Assembly (NCBI GenBank): GCA_030407315.1 | Contig: JALQPE010002273.1 | Span: 1-64,000, forward strand | DNA length: 64,000 bases | Reading direction: 5' to 3' | Source: Asparagopsis taxiformis | Taxonomy: Eukaryota > Rhodophyta > Florideophyceae > Bonnemaisoniales > Bonnemaisoniaceae | Position numbers and translations under genes: made by a program | The notes under the pieces: generated by a model | The model's database searches: none | What the model was told of the DNA's origin: nothing | Seen by the model: only the letters and a program-made list of their open reading frames with translations | Shown: positions 1 to 11,258 of the stretch, piece after piece | How positions within the stretch are numbered: position 1 is the first letter of the stretch | Layout of the letters: each line of letters opens with the position of its first letter

Positions 1-1215
1 AACTACTGTGTCTGAAATCGGGCTGGGGCAGTACTGTACGGCAGTAAAATTTACTGCCTGAGGCAGTAAAATTTAGTACTGTAAAAATATAAATTAATGC
101 CCTACTTGCCGGCAGTACAGTGCACTGCCCGGAGGCAGTGGCCATGTGCTGCCGACGGCAGTAGAAAGTACTGCCTGGATGTATGACGTGAGGCAGTGGT
201 GGGAGGCAGTGATAGTTGCTGGATTTAGATTGTCTTTCTGGCAGTGATTTGTGCTACATTGGCCTGTAAAATAAAGTAGTATATTGTGCTGACTTGGGCA
301 GCACGGGGAGGGAGTAAAATATGCTGTCCAGGAATATGGCCCACGGCAGTACTATTTGGTGGCGTGGGATGCACCGTGTGGCAGTAGAAGCTAGTGTTTC
401 CGGCAGCGTGCTGTGCTGGCTGCGGGCCCGAATGACGGCAGCACATTTTGCTATATTTAGGTAGTGCCCCGATGTACTGTATGATACTGCCTGCAAGTCA
501 TGGCAGAGGCAGAGAAATGTACTGTATTCTATTATTGGACAAAGCAGTAATTTCTGCTGCTGTGTGGTGCTGCTTTTTTTTGTACTTACAGGTAGTGACA
601 AGTCTATGTTCTGGCAGTAGAGTAATGCAGTGGAATATGATGACAGCAGACATGCTTCGAGGCTGTGTATTCTACTGCCTGTGGAAGCGAGTGGGGACAG
701 TAAATTATGATGTCTGACGAAATGTGTGAAAGCAATGAAATGAGGTGCTGATAGTCTCTGGGAAAAGCTGCCTGGTAGTACTGCTTTATGATACGAAAAG
801 TGCTACCGTACCGTGCTACTTGCCGTGGTGGAAAGTGCTGCCGTGCTCTACTACTTGCGTATGTGTAAATCACTGCCACGCTGTACTGCTCCAGGATATG
901 TGAATTGCTGCCCCACAGCACTACAAAAAGTAGTAGATTTTGATGTATTATAGAGCTGTCCAGATCAGCGTAAAGTACTGTCTGATAGTGTGGTACTCGA
1001 CAGGGGCATAGGACAGTACCAGTTACTGCCTGTGGCAGTGCAGTGTACTACCTGGAAGTGCTACCTGTGGCAGTACATTTCACTACCTGGAACTAGTGCT
1101 TGAGACAGTACAATTTACTGCCGGGAAGTCTATACTGAACCAGTAAATTGTAGTGCCTGGCGGTACTGACTCGGGCAGAACGGGAAAGTAGTAGAATATG
1201 ATGCCTAGGGTAATA
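1..1215. repeat. GGCAGTA/TACTGCC palindrome-rich repeat block
   Basis: The block is filled with the heptamer GGCAGTA and its reverse complement TACTGCC, often facing each other across a few bases (for example TTTACTGCCTGAGGCAGTAA near 50-69). Spacing is irregular, so this is not a simple tandem satellite. Short ORFs here run through the repeat in several frames and resemble no protein family. The same motif block recurs at about 14715-15080, directly beside the truncated retroelement, so this is a dispersed family. It could be a foldback element or a decayed satellite. No tRNA or rRNA signature is visible. Confidence 0.7.
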
Positions 1216-1410
1216 CTTTCTAGTGCCTACAATTGATGTTCAGGACGATAGAATGAGGTGGAAATGCCATTCCAGCCGCATGTTCAGGCATCTGGCTACG
1301 AAATGTCGGGCAGAATGGAGTATCTCTCTCGGTGGTCTTCATAGAAATGTATAGGGATAACCAAGTGTGATCTAAAAGGATGTCAGAATTTTTATGTAGC
1401 AAGGACAAAG

Positions 1411-1458
1411 ATGCCTGAGGGAATGTTTCAGTTCGAACTGAAACATTCCTTCAGGCAT
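1411..1458. repeat. 48-bp near-perfect palindrome (snap-back element 1)
   Basis: The arms read ATGCCTGAGGGAATGTTTCA and its inverse around a central TTCGAA, with one mismatched pair. It would extrude as a cruciform, or form a hairpin if transcribed. The inner arm GGAAT...TTTCA/TGAAA...ATTCC is shared in form with the palindromes at 1736-1801 and 22981-23043, suggesting one family. No flanking target-site duplication was recognised. Confidence 0.85.
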
Positions 1459-1735
1459 GATAGATCTATCATTAGACTAGACTACTCATCAAATCGAACT
1501 ATCGTATCTAAAATCTTACTATCTCTACATCCAGGACTATTGTGCAAGCAAATCGAGTTCCTTGCTGTTTCAAAACTACATGCGATGTTCAGACAGGATG
1601 GAAATAAACACCATTACAGATGATTTGCAACAGGTTAGCAATCGGATATAGAAAAGTATTGTAAAGGATGAGAAGAACATGAGTATGAATGGAATGAACA
1701 AACTTACCATCATTGAACTATTTTTGCAAGCAAAG

Positions 1736-1801
1736 GTATTGGTTGTAGGTTGGAATGATGAAAGCTTGCAAGCTTTCGTCATTCCACCCTGCAAGCAATA
1801 C
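1736..1801. repeat. 66-bp near-perfect palindrome (snap-back element 2)
   Basis: Thirty-three-base arms, with about four mismatched pairs, meet at the centre AAGCTTGCAAGCTT. The ends are GTATTG and CAATAC. It is longer than a typical protein-binding palindrome and lies 277 bp from element 1. The inner GGAATGA...TCATTCC stem resembles the other two snap-back elements. Confidence 0.85.
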
Positions 1802-3184
1802 CTATGCCAGAAGCATTTCCAATCAATAGACTACAATAGGATCAGCGAAGAACGATACTCATGGTTAGTGCACTATCTTCCATGGAAAACATGTGGAAAG
1901 AAAAGAGGAAGGGGAAAGATACCTCTACGACAACATACCAGCCTTACCTGTCATCTTCATGATACCCGGATGATGAAATGGTCCTATACGTCGCGCATCA
2001 ACAGCCTTAAATAGACAGCTCATCCACCCATGATGAACTCGTCGTAACTGGAAGGCAGATGATTTGGCAGACGATGATGTGGCAGATGATTTGGCAGCGG
2101 ATGATCTGTCAAATTTTCTGGACGCGGGAAATTAACAGTAATTGAAATCAGGCCCCTTAAAACCAACCTAAAATTCTTGGTGCTGATGCCCAGGCGTATA
2201 CCGAAGAAGAAACAGAATTTGAGCAATTTTGATCGCACTGTGTATTCAATACTGAATCGAAAAGATTCCGTCCGCGTGCAGAATGTGGTTGAATTATAGG
2301 GAGGTATTGAACAATCTTAACAGTAACTCAATTTCAACTCTCGTTGTGTCGGCGAAACTTGTTGCGGAAACAGCGCTGGAAGCTATAAAGAAGGTCCGGC
2401 AGTCTTGAGTGCGTGTGGGGAAGCTGAAATTTGAGAAAGTGCGTCGGATTGCGCGCAGTTGTAGTCATTGAAGGTTAAAGAGATATAAAACAGTAATAGT
2501 TAGTTGTAGCTGATAGTCAATAATCCGTGCACTATTGGTGGGAGCTGCGAGGTGGGCTTTGGCGGTCTGCCTAGTGATCCCTTGGAGACTAGCAATTAGT
2601 TCAACAAACCAAAATGACCTATTGTGAATGCGGGAAGTGACGGTTTTGAGATGACTGCGTACTAAGTGCAATTGAGAACAGTTGTGAATTTAGAGGAAAA
2701 ATTGTCCATCTTTGATGAATAGCAGCGTTCATACTCCCTGGAGAATGAATCTCAACGCTATTGTAGCGCGAGAAAGTGCTCTCTCCTTCAAATTAGTGGC
2801 CTGACCAAACAGTGACACTACTGCAAGGCTGTGCTGTTTCAAAATCACCATGGTGCGAAAGAGAGATAAAATAAAACAAATTCTTCTGTTTTATCTTTGT
2901 AGAAAATCGACAGAATGAATATCGTTTCATTTGAGACCTATAATCATGGCCGACAGAGATGGGATCATAGCTTTGGCTCTGTTCGTTTCTACGGGTTTTC
3001 GACTCATTACCCGCATAGTATTGTGCTGCCTGCGACTGTGGAGATGATACTCTGCGCAAGCGCAATACGAGAACATACATGCATGCGCTTAGATTTTTTT
3101 GACAACAAAGAGATCAGCTATCAGCAAATGACCTGCTGTATGCAGCTAGTCATAGGAACCCAAAAATAACAATTACTTCTCCAA

Positions 3185-3545
3185 ACACCAAATCAGGTGT
3201 AGTACACTCATTAGCGGCACAGCAGCCAGCCTAGCATACCAATGAGCGCAGTGCACCTGTCCATCGGAACCCAGGAACTATACCCGGTATTAGGTTACTT
3301 TCACTTAGCCAAACCAGGTGCATTGCAATCATCGGCGGGATGAGATGGTTGCGGTGTGGCCAATAAGCGCACTACACCTGGACATTGAAACCCAGAAACT
3401 ATACCCGGTATTATTTTCAAATCACCAAACCAGGTGCAGTGCACTGATTGGCGGCACAGCAGCCAGCTCTGCCGACCAATGAGTGCATTGCACCTGGACA
3501 TTGGATCCCAGGAACTATACCCGGTATTATTTTCACCAGACTCAG
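3185..3545. repeat. Diverged array of the ~119-bp two-palindrome satellite (3 units)
   Basis: Three units of about 117 bp are marked by the core ACTATACCCGGTATTA at about 3280, 3400 and 3517. Each core is flanked by inverted CACCTG/CAGGTG boxes and by CCAAT-containing arms (GACCAATGAG, GATTGGCGG). The units are more diverged than those at 5830-6835. The array abuts the truncated 3' end of the SHPRH-like pseudogene at about 3560. Confidence 0.85.
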
Positions 3546-3559
3546 GACGATCCCAGCTA

Positions 3560-5825
3560 CACTATGCCTAGCAAGACTCGTCTCTTCCAGCCTGCGCTTC
3601 CAAAGATATATTCATACTCGGCTCCACCAACACCACATGACTCGCTTCTGTAAGATTGAGACCAGCACCTGCACGATGCAGAGGTAGTAAAAGAACGTTG
3701 AAATCTATGCTTGATTTGAACTTGTCCACCATCTTCGCAAACACCATAGGACCTTTCTCAAGCGCCCCATTCAAATGCGTGATACCGTTCGTTTCGAGTG
3801 CTGTCGAGATCATTTGCAGCACGCTTTGCCACTCGGAGAATACCGTAACTTTCCGCGTAGCGTCCACTTGCCATATGCCGCGCAGCAATCGGATAATAGG
3901 ACTTGCTTTAGCTCCAACAAAGCCGCGCACCGCAGCTTTGCTGTCATAAAAAATTGACTTCCGTTCACCGCTAGTCGTCTCCGCCTTTTGTCGTTTTCGA
4001 CTTGGCGAGATCAAAGCGTCTATGTCTTCCTCTTCTTGTGAACCGGGTGACGGCGGCAGCCCACTACCATGACCTTTCCTTTTTCCAAGTCCACCAGGAA
4101 CAGTAAAACTAATTTCATCTACAGGGCAACGTACACGACACGTCGTACAAGCAATGCTCTGTACTCTCGTTCGCAACTCCTGTTTCTTAATCATCATTAA
4201 TGTGCAGTCGCACCAAAATGCATGACCACACACAAACAACGTAGTTCGCATCTGTTCCATATTAAACTCGGCCATACAAACAGCACAATGCCTTATCTCA
4301 GCACTCATCACCACTTTGGCCGATTCGCCTTCAGATCCCTTTGCCGCTTTCTGTAGTGATCACAGGTAAACCAGAATTCCTCGTTTGGCTCCAAAATCTA
4401 CTTCTGCTACCGCTTTGCCGTTGGAGAACTCGAAATTGCGCGCAGGTAGGGTTGATAGGGTGAAATGATGTAGTAGGTCATATTATGTCAGGCGCATCGT
4501 ATCTTCGTCTCCGTCCAGGAGCGTACTTCTCTTCGAAGACATGTTCACTTCGTCCATTCTAGCCAATAATGTACGCTCGGCTTCAAACACCTCCTTGGCA
4601 CAACCGTGCTCCTTCTTCAATTGGTTGAAGTCGGCGAGCCATTCTTCCATGCCATTTTGGACACCTGGACTTCCAAACTTGGGAATAATCGAAGCCAGCA
4701 GCAGCAAAATCGTTTGTACTGCTCCTTGAAACTGTATACTTGCGTTATGTTGCGGACCCGTTCTTCTTCCCGTTCCTCGCTTTCATTAATCTCACCGTTC
4801 TCATCTAGCTCAATTATCTCATAATTTTCATTCTCCCTCAATGAATGCATTCGCCTTTCCACTTCGGTGAACCATGGTTACTGAACCATGGATACTGCAG
4901 TATTCAGAACGGTAATGTTTGCATGTTGGCCCAGTACCATTTTCACGGCACTTTGAACAAAGACCTGATTCCACCACGTCTGCCGCAGAAGGTTAAACAG
5001 ATCCAGGAAGGCTAAAGAGTGTACACTCTCAAACACGTGTTTGAAAGTCACATTCGCGCCTTTTGTAGTGCCTTGAGTTCAGATTGTATCATGCCATTGA
5101 TCGAGTTGAATGAATGCAGCCGATTTCCTAAAGTGTGAATTCCCAGTTCACTGCCTGGAATGGCATCGATTAGCTTCCGGACGACCCTGTCCAAGAATGC
5201 ATCTCTGTCCTGTACCATTGCAAGAGCCACTTCCCACCATGTTGCGCAAATGTCCCGTAGAATATATTTGAATAAAGCAAACTATCACAAACCGAAGGAT
5301 TGAAACACTAGAATGCTACTCTTGTCGCTTACAACTGCTATGCTATCCAACTTTGCGAGTGAGCGATTCGAAGAGGCCGCCAAAACGACTTCAACTTGTT
5401 TCCACCTACATTCTGCAAATAGACTTGCAATGCATTCAATTACTTCTGTATTAGTGAGTTTACGATAATTATCTGCAGCGAGAGAATATCGTTCAGCGAC
5501 GCAGTAGATATAGTCTGCCTCTAAATTTGCATAGAGTACCTCCGGGGTATCAAAAATTTGTTTAAGAGTGCATCAAACCGCGTGAACAGTTTTCTCGCCC
5601 TCAAGATCATCGGTTGTGGGTATAACTGCTCTCCTCTATAGAGGAGAACCTATGTAGCCTTCAGATAAAAACGTCTCTCGAATTTCTGAGGCGGATCTGG
5701 CCATATTGCGGAGAGAATCGCAGACAGGAAGTGAACTTGCTTCACACATGGAGTACACCTTTTCTGCAGCACTGATAAAATCCTTGTACCTGGTTACCAG
5801 GAGTTCACGCAGCGAGTCTTACTTC
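3560..5825 (-). pseudogene. SHPRH: SHPRH-like RING/SNF2 ubiquitin ligase, decayed fragment
   Basis: Read on the minus strand, this is the C-terminal third of an SHPRH-type E3 ligase/translocase broken by frameshifts and stops. Near 5800-5650 a helical segment reads ISAAEKVYSMCEASSLPVCD. A second segment at 5230-5048 contains RLHSFNSINGMIQSELKALQ. A RING finger follows at 4300-4130 (CAVC, CGHAFWCDC, CTTCRVRC). A SNF2 C-terminal helicase segment ends at 3568 with AGLNLTEASHVVLVEPSMN and then diverges before the family's expected GR-HR-GQ motif VI. SHPRH family proteins ubiquitylate PCNA and remodel stalled forks; this copy cannot encode one. Both ends meet arrays of the two-palindrome satellite. 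The 248-codon ORF inside it (3568-4314) opens at GTG, with no upstream ATG in frame, so I do not treat it as a working short gene. Confidence 0.82.
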
Positions 5826-5829
5826 TCCG

Positions 5830-6835
5830 ATGCTTCAGTCGACCGGTAGCCAATGGTCGTGCTGCACCTGTACTTGGCTGACCCAAAATAATACCGGGTA
5901 TTATTTTGCCATACCAAATGCCAGGTGCAGCACTGCCATTGGCTACAGGCTGCCGGCCTCCCCTGGCCAATGACAGTACTGCACCTGTACTTGGCATACC
6001 CAAAATAATACCGGGTATTATTTTGCCATATCAAATGACAGGTGCAGCACTGCCAGTGGCTACAGGCGGCCGGCAGACCGGCAGCCAATGGCAGTACTGC
6101 ACCTGTACTTGGCATACCCAAAATAATACCGGGTATTATTTTTCCGTACCAAATGGCAGGTGCAGCACTGCCATTGGCTACAGGCGGCCGGCCGACCGGC
6201 AGCCAATGACAGTACTGCACCTGTACTTGGCATACCCAAAATAATACCGGGTATTATTTTGCCATATCAAATGACAGGTGCAGCACTGCCAGTGGCTACA
6301 GGCGGCCGGCAGACCGGCAGCCAATGGCAGTACTGCACCTGTACTTGGCATACCCAAAATAATACCGGGTATTATTTTTCCATACCAAATGACAGGTGCA
6401 GCACTGCCATTGGCTACAGGCGGCCGGCCGACCGGCAGCCAATGGCAGCACTGCACCTGTACTTAGCAGACCCAAAATAATACCGGGTATTATTTTGCCA
6501 TACAAAAGCCAGGTGCAGCACTGCCATTGGCTACAGGCTGCCGGCCGCCTGTAGCCAATGGCAGTGCTGCACCTGTACTTGGCATACCCAAAATAATACC
6601 GGGTATTATTTTGCCATACCAAATGACAGGTGCAGCACTGCCAGTGGCTGCCGGACGGCTGGCGGCCTCTGGCCAATGACAGTACTGCACCTGTACTTGG
6701 CATACCCAAAATAATACCGGGTATTATTTTGCCAGACAAAAGCCAGGTGCAACACAGCCAGTGGTTGCAGTCTGACTCCACAAGCTGGGCCCATGGCTGT
6801 GCTGGACCTTTTTTTAGGTGTAGTCTAGTATATAT
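5830..6835. repeat. Array of ~119-bp units made of two alternating palindromes (8 units)
   Basis: Eight cores AATAATACCGGGTATTATT recur at about 5890, 6008, 6127, 6246, 6365, 6480, 6598 and 6717. Each core is an AT-rich palindrome (A) flanked by inverted CACCTG/CAGGTG boxes and inverted CCAATGG/CCATTGG arms. Between cores lies a GC-rich palindrome (B) around GGCGGCCGGCCGACCGGC. Units starting near 6022 and 6260 are essentially identical and the intervening units differ slightly, so a ~238-bp dimer is superimposed. The right end (CCATGGCTGTGCTGGACC, then TTTT, AGGTG and AGTCTAGTAT) also ends the array at 10950-11258, and here runs into a 26-bp TAGTATATATACTA double palindrome at 6826-6851. ORFs across the array are repeat artefacts. 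Confidence 0.92.
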
Positions 6836-6851
6836 ACTAGTATATATACTA

Positions 6852-7412
6852 ATATTCGAGACTAGACTGACGTAGATTTAACATCCTTGCGATGGTCATG
6901 CACGCGATGACTTAGGCCTGTGTTTAGCAAGTTACAGCTTGGTCGTCAGTTATATCATGTCAATCGAGATAAATATCACGCAGGCACAATTGTACGTAAG
7001 TTCGATAGAGTACGGGTCACGATACCGCTCCCTGGCAAAGGACATGAAACCATTTGAAATGGTGCTGTGAAGAAGCTGCTGGCGTACTGTTCGCGCGTCT
7101 ACAGCATCCATAAATGTTTCTAGACAATCTTCTTCAATTTCTTTTGATTCGGCTGCCATCATCGTTCAACACAAGCTGGTTGCAAGCAAACGCCGCAAGG
7201 AACTGGAAAAGAACGACAATGATAGTTTTGCAGGCTGTGCGTTGTCACAAACATTCCAACCTTTGACCACGGTGCATGCGCGTCAGTCCTTTCAAATTAT
7301 GTGCGCTATCGCATTATGATTCTCAGATTCGATTTCGATCATCATCGAAGGAGACCGAGGGAAACAACTTCATATTTATAATCTCTCTGTCCCAACACAA
7401 CCAACACACAAG
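6852..7412. other. Gene-free stretch between satellite array and ALG12 pseudogene
   Basis: About 560 bp with no convincing coding signal. A minus-strand 70-codon reading at 6950-7162 has a coding-like composition but resembles nothing I recognise; it could be another piece of the decayed ligase. An AT-rich stretch (TTCATATTTATAATCTC) near 7370 may be a promoter relic of the ALG12 copy. Confidence 0.4.
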
Positions 7413-8973
7413 ATGACAAAGTGGGTTCATTTGGAAGCTTTCTTATTGCTTAGAATCACAATTGTGTACGTTGTTCTAGCTCCGTTTTGAAAGGTAAGCA
7501 AACAACAAACCATCCCAACAACTGTGTAGCCTTCATTCACTCTCACAGATTTAATCAAATGTCCACAGGTGGAGGAGAGTTTCAACATGCAGGCAACCCA
7601 TGATCTTCTCCACAAGTCATGGCGCAACATGGCATCATTTGACCATATGTAATTCCCTGGTGTAGTGCCGCGTACCTTCATCGACCCATTAGTCATATCC
7701 ACATTATCCTACATTCCAAAGGCTATCTTTCACTTATCGTCATTTGCAGCTCTACATCTTATTAGAATAATTCTGGGCATCCTCACGACAATCTCACAGC
7801 TCATCATTCGCAACTCTTTATCAAATCGCTTCACGCAATCCACCGGTACTTTCTACACATTAATCACAGCCTCCCAATTTCATCTACTTTTCTACGCTAG
7901 TCGAACTCTACTAAACGTCTTCGCTCTCGTTCTGACTAACTTGGCATTCGCCTATCGTATGCGATCCACATGCAACCATGCAGCGTACAATGCTATTATA
8001 CATTATCGATTGCGTGTGCGCTCTTCCGCTCCGAACTCTGTCTATACATTTTCACGACACAGCTAATGGAGCTTGCAACGAAGAGTATTCAATTCATACC
8101 AACAATTATAAAAGGCGGGTATGCTGCTGTTCTCACAGCGATCTTGAGTATACTGGTTGAATCATACTTCTGGCATCGTCCAAGCTATCCGGAATTGGAA
8201 GTGTTTTATTTCAACATGGTAGTAAACAAGAGCTCTGCATGGGGCACCGAGCCCTTCCACTGGTACTTTACAAATGCTCTTCCGCGAGCATTGGGTTGAT
8301 CGTATGTAGCGGCCATGTTAGCAGTGATTTCGCGGCGGCAACTTTTGTTATCATTTATCATTGGTAATGCCCGTTGTGGGCTTTGTCATGATGTATTCCG
8401 TGCTGCCTCACAAGGAGCTGCGATTTATTTTCTATGCCCTCCCCCCCCGTTCTTAACGTTGCTGCAGCGGTTGCGGCGGATAGCGCGTATCGAGGACAGA
8501 AGGGTCAGATGGAGATGATATTCGCCAACTGGAGAGGCAGGGAGACAGAGATCGTGAAGGTGCAAAGGTGGTGGTTAATTTGAGATGCAGTTGTATTTAT
8601 GTTGGTTCTGGCAAATTTGGCTGCAAGCACATTGCAGACAATTGTGTCTGTGTCGGCATCACGAGCAAATTATCCGTCGGGAGTTGCGATGCGCAAAATG
8701 CACGAGATAGAGGGGAGGCTGTATTCGCAGAGCGGTATGTGTGGGGAAGCGAGGGTTCACATCGATGTGGATAGTGCTATGAATGGGATCACACAATTTG
8801 TGTATGACCATGGCAGAAAGTGTCCGCAATGGAAGTATTCCAAAGAGGAGGATGTTGGAAAGATTGAGTGGAGAAGTTTCACTCATCTCATTTCAGCACA
8901 AGGATCTCATGAGGGGTTCAGCGTCATTCATGCGCAACTGAGTTTCGCGGGTATCTACTTGAGAAGAGGATGA
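7413..8973 (+). pseudogene. ALG12: ALG12-like alpha-1,6-mannosyltransferase, decayed but keeping an intron
   Basis: ALG12 (GT22 family) is an ER multi-pass enzyme that adds the eighth mannose to the dolichol-linked N-glycan precursor. The ATG at 7413 is followed by a short exon, a 75-bp GT-AG intron (7494-7568) and then VEESFNMQATHDLLHKSW, the family's N-terminal lumenal motif. Later hallmarks are [65 protein letters not shown] and ANYPSGVAMRKMHEIEG. The reading is broken by in-frame stops at 7488-7490 (TGA) and 7650-7652 (TAA), by frameshifts near 7975 and 8035, by another near the homopolymer C run at 8442-8449, and by more downstream. Retention of the intron points to decay of a genomic copy rather than a processed retrocopy. 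A working ALG12 should exist elsewhere if N-glycosylation is intact. Confidence 0.88.
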
Positions 8974-9321
8974 ATTCGTTTAGAACCGCATACTTTTGTA
9001 TTGAGGCGGTGGACGTGGTGCACAACGCGTTTATTGCACGCACCGATGTGCTGCGACGGCACGCGTGGCGGGAGGAATTACAGGTGAATGAACATATGAC
9101 CTTTTTTCCTCGACGCGCGTAAGGCGCATCTCAAGGTCGGGTATTTGGCCAGCGTGTTTGTGCACCATCGGGCGCGCAAATATTCGAAATGCTACTTTTC
9201 GATCCGGTTCAGGGAGGAAAAGTTTCGTGCGCTGCTGGACTATGACGACCGCTTCGAATGGCACCTGGAGTGCGGCAAGTCGCTTCCGGACTGGGTGAGG
9301 AATCATATGCGAGAGATTTAA
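8974..9321 (+). pseudogene. Family-2 glycosyltransferase (B4GALNT/GalNAc-transferase-like) C-terminal fragment
   Basis: Starting right after the ALG12 remnant, the plus strand reads FRTAYFCIEAVDVVHNAFIA, then RTDVLRRHAW and EELQVNEHMTFF. After one frameshift at about 9108 it continues FLDARKAHLKVGYLASVFVH and ends at a TAA at 9319-9321. The pattern VDVV-NAFIARTDVL...E-L-V-EH--FFL...LKVG is the C-terminal half of GT2 enzymes related to beta-1,4-GalNAc transferases. Only the C-terminal part is present, with no start and one frameshift, so it is a broken fragment. It may have been brought beside ALG12 by deletion. The exact acceptor cannot be inferred. Confidence 0.7.
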
Positions 9322-10940
9322 CGGTCGTGGAGCGCTACTTATTGTGACGGCTGGGCTGGGATGGAAGAGGCTAACTAGAGCGTGTGTGTGTGTGTATAGT
9401 TAACACACACACATTATAATGTAAAACAGAGTATAAATGTCGCGGCACGCTCGTCAATTCAGTCCGGTCGGTAGGACGGTGATGGGCTACTCGGAGGGCG
9501 ATTACAGCGTGTGTGCTCGTGTATGACGGGACAGTGGGCGAGGTCGCTCTGCATGGATTCAGACGGTGTATTCCTCAATTGCATCCACCTTCCGACGCGC
9601 GGTCCATCTCCCGCGAGTGATGAATTGTGCGTGCAAGTGGATGGAATGCAACGTATCACGACGTAGAATCACGCGCGTGCTAGCGCGGGTACAAATCAAG
9701 CTATCGAGAGATCGAGGCGATGATCGCCTCGATATGATGTCGAGTCACGTCATTGGTGCGCAATCTCGCGGGTATAAAACACTCGCGATGCGTCGACGCA
9801 TCGGATGCAACGCATGGCCATCGGCGAGTTGTGCGAGGCTCGGCTCAGATCGGCTCGGATCAGATGCGCTTCATCCGTGGGTCGCTCGCTCACGCGTCCG
9901 GTTTCTGTCCGTTGACGGCAATCGTGTGCAAGAGATCGCCTCTGGCCATGTTGGGCATACTTGTCGTCGACGGATCGAGAGCGGACCCGCGAGCGAGTGT
10001 CGTCGTGATGCAAGCGCTGATTTCACACAAGATGGTTGGCCGACAAGTGGCCACTTGCCCCGGGGTATGTCGCGACTTGTCGTGAGACGACACGTCGTTG
10101 CATTGCAGGGCGACGAATGGTATACGCACAAGTCTGACGCCATGGGAGCGTTGGATGTTGCGCACACGCGCGCGCACGGCACATCATCGACGCGGAAAGC
10201 GCGTACCGACCGGACCGTTTCCCAGTATGCCATGCCATCGCGTGGCGTGCTGCCGCACAGTCGTGTCGTCCCACATGTGGGACTCGAGAGACGTCGATTG
10301 CGTCATGCCGCCCGTTGCTGCGTGTAGATCACATCCATATGTCGTGTGCCTCTTGCGTCGCAACCGAGTGCACGCTCCCCCTGTGCGCCCGCTCCGGCGT
10401 CCGCTCGATGCGCCGCGCCGCACTGCTCCGCAGAGTCTGTGCGTCCGTATCACGTGACCGCCGCGCCCCAGCGTCCAGGAATAGCTGCCGTTGCTCGAGC
10501 CACCTGACGCGAGTCGCTGACTCGCATGATAAATATTGCACGTGTCGCGCTGCCTGCGCTGCGGCGCGTCGGACGGTGCGATGCGACGAGACGAGACGTG
10601 GTGTGGATGCATTTCGAAATGATGGAGTTGTGCTTATTTTTGGTGCTAAATTCCATGCAATGAAGAAGAACCATGAGAATATCGCCAAAAAAAATTGACT
10701 GGCACGCGCTTGAATTGTTGAATCCACTTGATGATCAACCAGAATTTGCGCTCAACATCAGCAGCTTAGTCCAGCGCTCGTGTTCCCTTCCTTCCTCCAC
10801 AATCTTATCACAATCACCCCCTAAACTCACTCAACCGATATGCAATTCAAGTCAGCACGCTCCCGAGCGCACGACCGGGAACTCACAGACTCACGTGCCG
10901 ATTCATACGGATCTGGCAGCAGTCATGCTCGTCACAGTAC
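9322..10940. other. CpG-rich gene-free stretch with promoter-like elements
   Basis: Overlapping arginine-rich ORFs occur in several frames on both strands, which is what GC-rich non-coding DNA gives; none resembles a family. Two promoter-like sites stand out. One is TATAAA near 9432 behind an inverted (GT)n/(AC)n hairpin (9384-9412). The other is GGGTATAAAAC near 9770, preceded by a CACGTCATTGG box and bracketed by the palindromes CGAGGCGATGATCGCCTCG (9714-9732) and CGATGCGTCGACGCATCG (9786-9803). It may be a decayed LTR or promoter relic. From 10680 the composition returns to ordinary. Confidence 0.4.
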
Positions 10941-10944
10941 CACG

Positions 10945-11258
10945 AGTACATGGCATACCCAAAATAATACCGGGTATAGTTTTTCCATACCAAATGCCAG
11001 GTGCAGCACTGCCATTGGCTACAGGCGGCCTGCCGACCGGCAGCCAATGGCAGTACTGCACCTGTACTTGGCATACCCAAAATAATACCGGGTATTATTT
11101 TACCATACCAAATGACAGGTGCAGCACTGCCATTGGCTACAGGCGGCCTGCCGACCGGCAGCCAATAGCAGTACTGCACCTGTACTTGGCGTACCCAAAA
11201 TAATACCGGGTATAGTCCATGGCTGTGTTGGAGCCTTTTTCAGGTGCAGTCTAGTATT
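10945..11258. repeat. Array of the two-palindrome satellite (3 units)
   Basis: Cores AATAATACCGGGTAT lie at about 10964, 11083 and 11202, the first and last ending GTATAGT rather than GTATTATT. The units match those at 5830-6835 at high identity, including the inverted CACCTG boxes and the GC-rich linker. The right end, CCATGGCTGTGTTGGAGCC followed by TTTT, CAGGTGCAGTCTAGTAT, matches the right end of the larger array. That shared edge argues for a defined element boundary rather than a random slice of satellite. Confidence 0.9.

Larger units (their letters stand above)
1216..3184. other. Gene-free stretch with two long palindromes
   Basis: No ORF here resembles a known protein and none exceeds about 110 codons. 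Apart from the two palindromes listed separately, the only structure seen is a short imperfect direct repeat of GGCAGATGATTTGGCAG type near 2052-2107. The DNA is AT-richer than the gene-dense part of the window. Confidence 0.5.

Noticed and set aside
1411..1623. 70-codon ORF starting in the first palindrome
   Set aside because: The first third is the palindrome itself and the rest has no coding character.
3568..4314. A working 248-aa RING protein
   Set aside because: It lacks an ATG (opens at GTG), ends by truncation inside helicase motif VI, and the same gene continues upstream in shifted frames; it is part of a pseudogene.
5794..6781. Long ORFs on both strands rich in repeated AALPLATGG / IIPGIILG peptides
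   Set aside because: They are translations of the ~119-bp satellite in all frames; the repeats have no start or codon structure of a gene.
9566..10698. Several ORFs of 80-250 codons
   Set aside because: Arginine-rich readings exist in many overlapping frames on both strands, as expected from CpG-rich non-coding DNA; no family resemblance.
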